From positions 1 to 23,398 of IMG/VR virus record IMGVR_UViG_3300027156_000047: a stretch of DNA of 23,398 nt. One strand, 5' to 3'. Of the stretch, positions 19,036 through 23,398 are shown piece after piece. Position 1 is the stretch's first letter; each line of letters starts with the position of its first letter. Origin of the DNA: a virus. A program made the position numbers and the translations under genes. Under the pieces are notes generated by a model that did no database searches, was not told the origin of the DNA, and was given only the letters and a program-made list of their open reading frames with translations.

Positions 19036-20855
19036 TAAAATACCCCCATGATTGCTAATATGTTTTGTTCTTGTTGACCTGTATCAAAGTTGTTTTGGGT
19101 TACAGCATTAGCGACTTCAAAAGAAGTAAAAGTAATAATTTCTAATATGTCGTCAACAGCCAAGGCAGCTAAAGAAGTAATGCTTGAGCCATTGCTTGCC
19201 GTGTAGTCAGAGTTACGAACTAGTAGCACACCGTTTAGATATACTTGTTCTTTGTTAACTAAGTAAGAAAGAGTTGCACTGTTTGCATCTACCCCGCTGA
19301 AAGAAGTTTCTCCACCAGCTGCTATATATTTATAGCGGAAGATTTCAGCTGAGGATGAGATTGAACCCCACGATGCTCCACCCCATACAAACATAAGATT
19401 GGTGGTTGTGTTCCAATATAAAGCGCCTGTTGCTAGAGCGTTTCCATCATTATCTAAAGATGGAGCCGAAGCTTTAGCACCTAAATACTTATCATCAAAC
19501 GAATCAAAACTTGCAGCAGCAGATGATGCTGACGTAGCAGCAGCAGCTGCATCTCCTACAATACTTGCTGCGCTAGCTGCTGCGCTGGCAGCAGAAGTAG
19601 CAGCACTTGATGCACTGGTTGCAGCAGCGGTTGCCGAGTTAGCAGCACTGGTTGCTGAAGTTTGAATAGTAGCCACGGAAGCTGCAGCGGTAGTCGCACT
19701 ATTAGCAGCGCTTGTAGCGCTGGTTGCTGCAGAGGTCTGTGATGTTAAAGCACTAGATGCTGACGTAGAAGCCGATGATGCAGATGTAGCAGCAGCAGTA
19801 GCCGAAGAAGCAGCAGCGGTTTCACTTGATGCTGCAGCGGTTGCATACCCTGCAATTGAGGCAACAGATGCTGCAGCTGTGGTAGCACTATTGGCTGCAC
19901 TGGTTGCACTTGTTGCTGCAGACGTTGCAGATGTTGCTGCCGAAGTTTGGCTAGTTAATGCAGATGAAGCACTAGTTGCTGCTGCTGTTGCAGACGCTGC
20001 TGCTGATGTAGCAGAAGTGGTTGCAGAAGTTTGAGATGTAAGAGCAGAGGATGCTGAAGTGGCAGCAGCTGTTGCTGACGCAGCAGCACTAGTTGCTGAA
20101 GTTGCTGCAGCAGTAGCTGAGCTTGCAGCTGATGTAGCAGATGTTTGAATAGTAGCCACTGAGTTAGCAGCGGATGTAGCTGACGTTGCAGCGGATGCAG
20201 CAGAGGTTGCTGCTGCAGTAGCGCTGGTTGCTGCCGATGCTGCGGATGTCGCAGCAGCAGCAACTTGAGCGTCAGCAAAGTCTTTACGAACAGCATCGCT
20301 AGATGATGTTGGTGTAGCAAGGTTTGTAATCTTAAATCCACCAGCAGATAGGTTAGAACCTAAAGTTGCGGTGGAGTATGTGCCACCAGTAATTGTTGCG
20401 GTAGATGTAAACGTACCGCTGATTGTTGCACCAGCAATGGTTGGTGTATTAACTGTTGGTGATGTAAGAGTCTTAGAAGCCAGGGTCTGTGCTCCGCCAG
20501 TTCCTACAATATCTCCAGTTACTCCGTGTGCTGATGTGCCAGCCTCATGTGTACGAAAATCCGAAAAGTCTAAAGCAGAAACACCGTGTTCTACTGTTGC
20601 TCCAACTGAGTGTGACTTACCACTAGTTCCATCAACAGCGCGAGTTACCGTATATGCAGTACCAACAAGGGCGGTTACCGTTACGATTTCTTCGTTGGCG
20701 GTATCCTTTTCAAGAATAAGTGTAAATGGGTACTGCGATGGTAAACCAGTGGCAGCAGCCAGCGTCAAGCTTGTGCTTGTCGTGCTTGCATCAACCGCAC
20801 TAGACAGTGTTGTCTTAGCTGCGGTAGAGCTATAATAACGTGAAATTGTTGGCAT
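19035..20855 (-). CDS. Tail fibre 1 with Ala/Ser/Thr heptad shaft, 606 aa
   Basis: The parts are: an N-terminal beta domain (about 14-93) ending in VTRAVDGTSGKSHSVGATVEH; a linker with LTSPTVNTPTI-type fibre repeats (100-203); a shaft of 35 uninterrupted heptads (204-448); then KYLGAKASAPSLDNDGNALATG, a small widespread fibre motif (456-490); and a C-terminal domain with VYLNGVLLVRNSDYTASNG (538-556) and IITFTSF. The heptads (typically S-A-T-S-A-A-T) suggest a long Ala-packed trimeric coiled coil. The N-terminal domain resembles the one in the adaptor-like protein upstream. It is likely a long fibre attached to the tail or neck. Confidence 0.83.
   Translation of the reverse strand: MPTISRYYSSTAAKTTLSSAVDASTTSTSLTLAAATGLPSQYPFTLILEKDTANEEIVTVTALVGTAYTVTRAVDGTSGKSHSVGATVEHGVSALDFSDFRTHEAGTSAHGVTGDIVGTGGAQTLASKTLTSPTVNTPTIAGATISGTFTSTATITGGTYSTATLGSNLSAGGFKITNLATPTSSSDAVRKDFADAQVAAAATSAASAATSATAAATSAASAATSATSAANSVATIQTSATSAASSATAAATSATSAAASATAAATSASSALTSQTSATTSATSAAASATAAATSASSALTSQTSAATSATSAATSATSAANSATTAAASVASIAGYATAAASSETAAASSATAAATSASSASTSASSALTSQTSAATSATSAANSATTAAASVATIQTSATSAANSATAAATSASSAATSAASAAASAASIVGDAAAAATSASSAAASFDSFDDKYLGAKASAPSLDNDGNALATGALYWNTTTNLMFVWGGASWGSISSSAEIFRYKYIAAGGETSFSGVDANSATLSYLVNKEQVYLNGVLLVRNSDYTASNGSSITSLAALAVDDILEIITFTSFEVANAVTQNNFDTGQQEQNILAIMGVF
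19512..20246 (-). repeat. 35 in-frame heptad repeats within fibre 1
   Basis: Codons 204-448 of fibre 1 divide without a gap into 35 seven-residue units. All but two begin with Ser, and Ala is dominant at positions 2, 5 and 6. Larger blocks recur: a 28-residue block is repeated almost exactly back to back (units 8-11 and 12-15), and SVATIQT appears as units 5 and 28. The DNA is accordingly rich in GCAGC and GCTGC-type words and could expand or shrink by recombination. Confidence 0.9.
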
Positions 20856-20858
20856 TGA

Positions 20859-21758
20859 TTACCTCGTATACTGGATAGTGTTAAGGAATTTATCTTGTTG
20901 CTTGGCAATTTCCTCTTGCAAGCGAACAGTGTAAAGCTGAAATATATATTTTGCTGTGCTGGTAGAAGCGCCAGCTGCAACTGGTTGGTCCAAAACATCC
21001 GCAGATACCGTAGTTGCTGTGACTTTTCCAGGGTCTACTGTGGATAACAAACGATACATAGCACCAAGACGAACTACGTCTTCGCAAGATGCTGGAAGAC
21101 CACTAACAGTTAACTCTTGGTTATCTGTAATTACTGTTGGAAACTTTGTATATTGCACATTGACTGTACGACCAGGCATTGGTGATTCTTTGAGAATCAA
21201 GGCTGTCTTGATAGATGCCGTGGTAGTGTCATAATAGTTTTTATCTATTCGATAGTTCTTAATAATCTGCCATACACCAGTTGAGTCTGGTAAGTCCCAT
21301 GAGATACCAACAACATCTTCTACCGCATCTGGCAGTATGTATGAATAGTCAGAACCATCAAAAGTAAATGTATGGTATGAAACACAAGGGAAGGTCATTC
21401 CTTTTATGGTTTCAAGGATTGCTCTCTTTGCTTGAGTTCTTGGGAAGATTGGATTGTTTCTTACGACCGAGCCAGTAACATGGCTTGTTGCTGTTGTGCC
21501 ACGCCAGCCACGTCCTATTGTATTACCTGAAACTCCAAGCACCTGGATACTACCGCTAGCAGCAATAACTTTCTTTAGATAAATAAGTTCATCATCTATT
21601 TCAACAATGCCTTTACTAAGCGCTGTTGAGTCATCGACCAACATGGTTAAATCTCCAGCAGTAGCTGCGCTAGTAATCACAGTTACGGATTCTTGGTTCT
21701 TGACATAAGAGTTTACTTCGCCAAGGGTTTGTTCAGTCAGTTGGTTTAATGTTGCCAT
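20859..21758 (-). CDS. Adaptor / head-tail-connector-like protein, 299 aa
   Basis: An N-terminal helix (MATLNQLTEQTLGEVNSYV) precedes a beta domain (about 25-102) ending in TIGRGWRGTTATSHVTGSVVRN. Next comes PRTQAKRAILETIKGM and a mixed region with YILPDAVEDVVGISWDL and IIKNYRIDKNYYD. The C-terminal part is helical (RLGAMYRLLSTVDPG, LQEEIAKQQDKFL). The order and size fit phage proteins that dock on the portal or neck; the name is by context. Its beta domain is similar to the start of fibre 1, transcribed next. Confidence 0.72.
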   Translation of the reverse strand: MATLNQLTEQTLGEVNSYVKNQESVTVITSAATAGDLTMLVDDSTALSKGIVEIDDELIYLKKVIAASGSIQVLGVSGNTIGRGWRGTTATSHVTGSVVRNNPIFPRTQAKRAILETIKGMTFPCVSYHTFTFDGSDYSYILPDAVEDVVGISWDLPDSTGVWQIIKNYRIDKNYYDTTTASIKTALILKESPMPGRTVNVQYTKFPTVITDNQELTVSGLPASCEDVVRLGAMYRLLSTVDPGKVTATTVSADVLDQPVAAGASTSTAKYIFQLYTVRLQEEIAKQQDKFLNTIQYTR

Positions 21759-22012
21759 TATGCCTTTGCTGCCCTTCCGATAAGGTCAGATGCCCTGACC
21801 GCGTTTTGAATGTCTTTCATTTTTGTTGTAGCAGGTTGTATTCCTTGCTTGCGAGCTTCACGATAAGCGCTTAATTCTTTATCGGTATTCTTTATATCAG
21901 CCATTACAGTTAGATTAGATATGCTGAGATTAGCTGCACGAAGGCAGTCACCCCAACTTTCATGGTTTTGGGTAGGGCATCCAGTTCTACACTTCGACAA
22001 TGTATTCACCAT
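21758..22012 (-). CDS. Small conserved head-region protein, 84 aa
   Basis: The N-terminal part SKCRTGCPTQNHESWGDCLRAAN has three Cys and is a pattern I know from small actinophage structural-region proteins; the C-terminal part (DKELSAYREARKQGIQP, then SDLIGRAAKA) is helical. Role unknown. ATG at 22012 and GTG at 22009 are both possible starts; GCAGG is better spaced to the GTG. It overlaps the previous gene by about 25 bases and the adaptor by one base. Confidence 0.75.
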   Translation of the reverse strand: MVNTLSKCRTGCPTQNHESWGDCLRAANLSISNLTVMADIKNTDKELSAYREARKQGIQPATTKMKDIQNAVRASDLIGRAAKA

Positions 22013-22241
22013 ATCCTGCAGCAGTTAACTCTGCTGCCTCTGAGTCAGTAATTGGGTTGTCATATCCACCACGAAGCACTTTGTCATAATCAGCCAAGCT
22101 GCTATCTTGTGGTGAAACTATGGTTGACCAAGTTCCGTTACTTTTGACAACTGTTTTTCCCCAGTTGTATGCAACAAACCATAAGTCGTATTGACGACCA
22201 AGTTTGATTTTCATGCTTGGACCACGGAATATTTTTGCCAT
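21987..22241 (-). CDS. Small head-region protein, 84 aa
   Basis: Starts at ATG 22241 in a TAATG overlap (an in-frame ATG six bases further up is inside the previous gene). A beta-rich protein: MKIKLGRQYDLWFVAYNWGKTVVKSNGTW, then LADYDKVLRGGYDNPITDSEAAELTAAGYGEYI. The last segment looks like a small helix-turn unit common to phage head or tail completion proteins, but I do not recognise the family. Function is inferred from position only. Confidence 0.72.
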   Translation of the reverse strand: MAKIFRGPSMKIKLGRQYDLWFVAYNWGKTVVKSNGTWSTIVSPQDSSLADYDKVLRGGYDNPITDSEAAELTAAGYGEYIVEV

Positions 22242-22516
22242 TACCATTTAGCCTTATCTGCCCAGTATGCTGCTGACATAACGCCTTTAGCTATGTTCTT
22301 AGAATGACGAGCTTTGAATGATTGACGACGTTGGCGATAGGATTTTGTTTCTCCAGATTTCTTAGGAGAACCAGATACGCCTTGCTGACCAAACCTAATT
22401 GTCTTTACTTGTGTGCCAGATTTGGCTACGACAATATGAGATTTGGTTGGATGACTTGGAGTACGTTTAGGTTTATTAAAACCCGATACTCCTGCCCTCT
22501 TTAGTCTTGGGTCCAT
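22241..22516 (-). CDS. Basic conserved phage protein, 91 aa
   Basis: The protein is strongly basic and has the segments KRTPSHPTKSHIVVAKSG, TIRFGQQGVSGSP and, at its end, RRQSFKARHSKNIAKGVMSAAYWADKAKW. This ending ('FKARH.KNI.KG..SAAYWA.K.KW') is shared by a family widespread in marine phages (possibly DUF6321) whose function is unknown to me. Its position near the capsid gene and its charge suggest contact with packaged DNA. The first 41 bases overlap the preceding small gene in another frame. Confidence 0.8.
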   Translation of the reverse strand: MDPRLKRAGVSGFNKPKRTPSHPTKSHIVVAKSGTQVKTIRFGQQGVSGSPKKSGETKSYRQRRQSFKARHSKNIAKGVMSAAYWADKAKW

Positions 22517-22646
22517 TCTTATTATACTCTCCGTACTTTCCTAGTACCGATTGAATACGTCCGTCTTTACGAACACGAACTATCATTCCGTTTTTAATCT
22601 GTATTGGGTTAAAGCCATGATGTGGCTTGTATCGACCCGATGACAT
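22476..22646 (-). CDS. Small basic hypothetical protein, 56 aa
   Basis: A 57-codon frame starts in a TAATG overlap with the Lys-rich gene upstream and runs 41 bases into the next gene in another frame. Segments are GRYKPHHGFNPIQIKNGMI, VRVRKDGRIQSVLGKYG and a final KNGPKTKEGR; a beta hairpin with basic loops is likely. I do not recognise a family with certainty. Without it there would be a 130-base gap in an otherwise gapless region, which favours it being real. Confidence 0.66.
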   Translation of the reverse strand: MSSGRYKPHHGFNPIQIKNGMIVRVRKDGRIQSVLGKYGEYNKNGPKTKEGRSIGF

Positions 22647-22795
22647 TAGTAAGCTTTCTTGCTCATTTTCTTTATCATTGCCTTTTTAACCGCAGGCTTT
22701 ACTACCATCTTCTTGCCAGTCTTCTTGGCTGCTTTCTTAGCCATAGCCATTCCGCTTGCAGTATAAGGGAACTTCTTTCCGTTTACATTTGGCAT
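22646..22795 (-). CDS. Lys-rich mini-protein, 49 aa
   Basis: A 50-codon frame starting two bases after the previous stop. The N-terminus VNGKKFPYTASGMAMAKKAAKK is a pattern I associate with tiny basic proteins next to phage capsid genes; the remainder is Lys/Ala repeats (MVVKPAVKKAMIKKMSKKAY). The high charge suggests DNA binding inside the head or a role in assembly. GAAGAATAACA upstream is a weak ribosome binding site, so coupling to the gene upstream is likely. Confidence 0.7.
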   Translation of the reverse strand: MPNVNGKKFPYTASGMAMAKKAAKKTGKKMVVKPAVKKAMIKKMSKKAY

Positions 22796-22797
22796 TG

Positions 22798-23025
22798 TTA
22801 TTCTTCCTCTATCTCTTCTTGTATTGTTTCTATGTCTTTTTCTGTGTACTCTGGTGCTTCTAGTTCCCAGTCAGGAAGATGACGAATCATTAACTCCCAT
22901 GCTTCACCTTCTGAAAAACCTGCCGAAGCAAATGAGTTGTATAACTCATGAGCCTGATGTGCGTACTGCTGGAGTGGTGTAAAAAAATCTAAGGATAATT
23001 CTTCAGCCTTTTTCTTTTTAGCCAT
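22798..23025 (-). CDS. Small acidic head-region protein, 75 aa
   Basis: After a basic start (MAKKKKAEEL) the protein is helical (TPLQQYAHQAHELYNSFASAG, GEAWELMIRHLPDWE) and ends in a run of acidic residues (TEKDIETIQEEIEEE). Strong AACAGGAGGAACATG marks the start. It is the first gene after the major capsid protein, separated from it by a hairpin. It could be a capsid accessory or regulatory protein; no family is recognised. Confidence 0.78.
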   Translation of the reverse strand: MAKKKKAEELSLDFFTPLQQYAHQAHELYNSFASAGFSEGEAWELMIRHLPDWELEAPEYTEKDIETIQEEIEEE

Positions 23026-23040
23026 GTTCCTCCTGTTGAG

Positions 23041-23066
23041 AAGAGGGGTGGTTGCCCACCCCTCTT
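23041..23066 (-). terminator. Hairpin after the capsid gene (leaky terminator or processing site)
   Basis: AAGAGGGGTGG (23041..23051) and CCACCCCTCTT (23056..23066) form a perfect 11-bp stem with a four-base loop, starting 10 bases after the capsid stop on the minus strand. It is followed by CTCAACAGGAGG, not a T-run, so full termination is unlikely. It may protect the capsid mRNA end or lower transcription of the genes downstream. Confidence 0.7.
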
Positions 23067-23076
23067 ACTTTGTAAA

Positions 23077-23397
23077 CTACGCAGTTGCGATGCTTGACTT
23101 TGACTTAATGACGTAGCGAGCTTCTTTACGGTAGATGTTCCAACCGAGAAGACCCTTCCATCCAGCGGGACGGAAACGCATTAACTTGTCAGTTACAGGA
23201 CCGATGACTGTCTTTGGCTCGTATGCAACAGCCTCAATAAGAGCCTGCTTTCCGAGTAGAACAGTTGCGTATACCTTTGATGTACCAGAACCTGAAATAG
23301 ATTCAGCACGAGCAGTTTCAATATAACGAACCTGGTCGAACACACCAATTTCACCAGACCAAAGGTTGGCTACGCCAGCCTCTGTGTAGGTGTGAGG
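23077..23397 (-). CDS. Major capsid protein, C-terminal end (5' part outside the window)
   Basis: The frame is open to the right edge. The visible 106 residues contain NLWSGEIGVFDQVRYIETARAE and VYATVLLGKQALIEAVAYEPKT, then WKGLLGWNIYRKEARYVIKS. The 'GEIG.F..VR.IET.RA' and 'GWK...G..I' segments match the end of HK97-fold capsid proteins of the N4-gp56 type as I know them. An internal GTG at 23343 is not the start. It would be the shell protein of the phage head, and it is the most upstream late gene seen here. Confidence 0.82.
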   Translation of the reverse strand, partial: PHTYTEAGVANLWSGEIGVFDQVRYIETARAESISGSGTSKVYATVLLGKQALIEAVAYEPKTVIGPVTDKLMRFRPAGWKGLLGWNIYRKEARYVIKSKSSIATA

Positions 23398-23398
23398 T

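Noticed and set aside
19512-20246. Possible CRISPR-like or tandem DNA repeat array
   Set aside because: The repeats are in-frame heptad codons with no constant repeat/unique spacer layout; this is a coiled-coil shaft.
20371-20835. 154-codon plus-strand frame
   Set aside because: Antisense to the fibre 1 N-terminal region; Val/Pro/Ala-biased translation typical of the reverse of Thr/Ala/Gly codons.
1-23398. tRNA genes, integrase or attachment site
   Set aside because: I saw no cloverleaf-like sequence with a TTCRA arm, no tyrosine or serine recombinase motif and no flanking direct repeat; a lytic or unknown lifestyle remains open.

Overview
The window is part of the genome of a tailed double-stranded DNA phage. 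It holds no ribosomal, tRNA or ordinary bacterial metabolic genes. A WhiB-family regulator (9242..9508) with the Cys pattern and GMWGG turn found in Actinobacteria and their phages, a Gp88-family protein (1338..2045) and several small families I associate with actinophages point to an actinobacterial host. The DNA looks only moderately GC-rich, and many small families and fibre motifs resemble those of uncultured aquatic phages. A phage of a low-GC aquatic actinobacterium is my inference; nothing here proves it.

Layout. (1) 1..4623, plus strand: about fourteen short, tightly overlapping genes, mostly unknown. They include the Gp88-family cysteine-rich protein and a DUF932 protein that has its own sigma-70-like promoter. 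The block ends at a rho-independent terminator (about 4633..4670) lying inside the 3' end of the opposing gene. (2) 12247..4616, minus strand: a replication, recombination and regulation operon. In transcription order it reads: N-terminal part of a Cas4/RecB-like nuclease, a zinc-ribbon protein, the catalytic part of the same nuclease, an unknown protein, a DnaB-like helicase core, a PD-(D/E)XK protein, WhiB, a 45-residue beta-patterned peptide, a Holliday-junction-resolvase-like nuclease, an exported transglycosylase-like protein, a primase zinc-finger protein, an HslV/proteasome-like protease, a primase TOPRIM protein, an Nmad1/DUF1599 protein, an endonuclease VII-like HNH protein, a sigma-like HTH protein, a Lys-rich mini-protein and a glycosyltransferase. 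(3) 12299..12540: a small island with a perfect hairpin, one plus-strand 45-codon gene and a bidirectional terminator. (4) 23397..12550, minus strand: the late operon, running from the C-terminal end of the major capsid protein through small head genes, an adaptor-like protein, two fibres, a chaperone-like protein, a Gly-rich adhesin, two holin candidates, an M15-type endolysin, a 637-residue tail protein and a small PG-binding-like protein.

The replication operon looks like a compact DnaG/DnaB-type system with several resolving nucleases. No DNA polymerase is in the window. Its most unusual feature is that two enzymes normally made as one chain are each divided at a domain boundary with an unrelated gene between the halves: primase (zinc finger | HslV-like protease | TOPRIM) and the Cas4-like nuclease (first Cys and His motif | zinc ribbon | catalytic core and last three Cys). 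All the junctions overlap by a few to a few dozen bases or lie within 3 bases, which suggests coupled translation.

The structural region shows no tape-measure-sized gene between capsid and fibres. That would fit a short-tailed phage, but the genome outside the window is not visible. Eight supported genes are shorter than 60 codons and are reported here from direct reading (721, 1195, 4026, 4480, 5437, 9108, 12364 and 22476/22646 regions).
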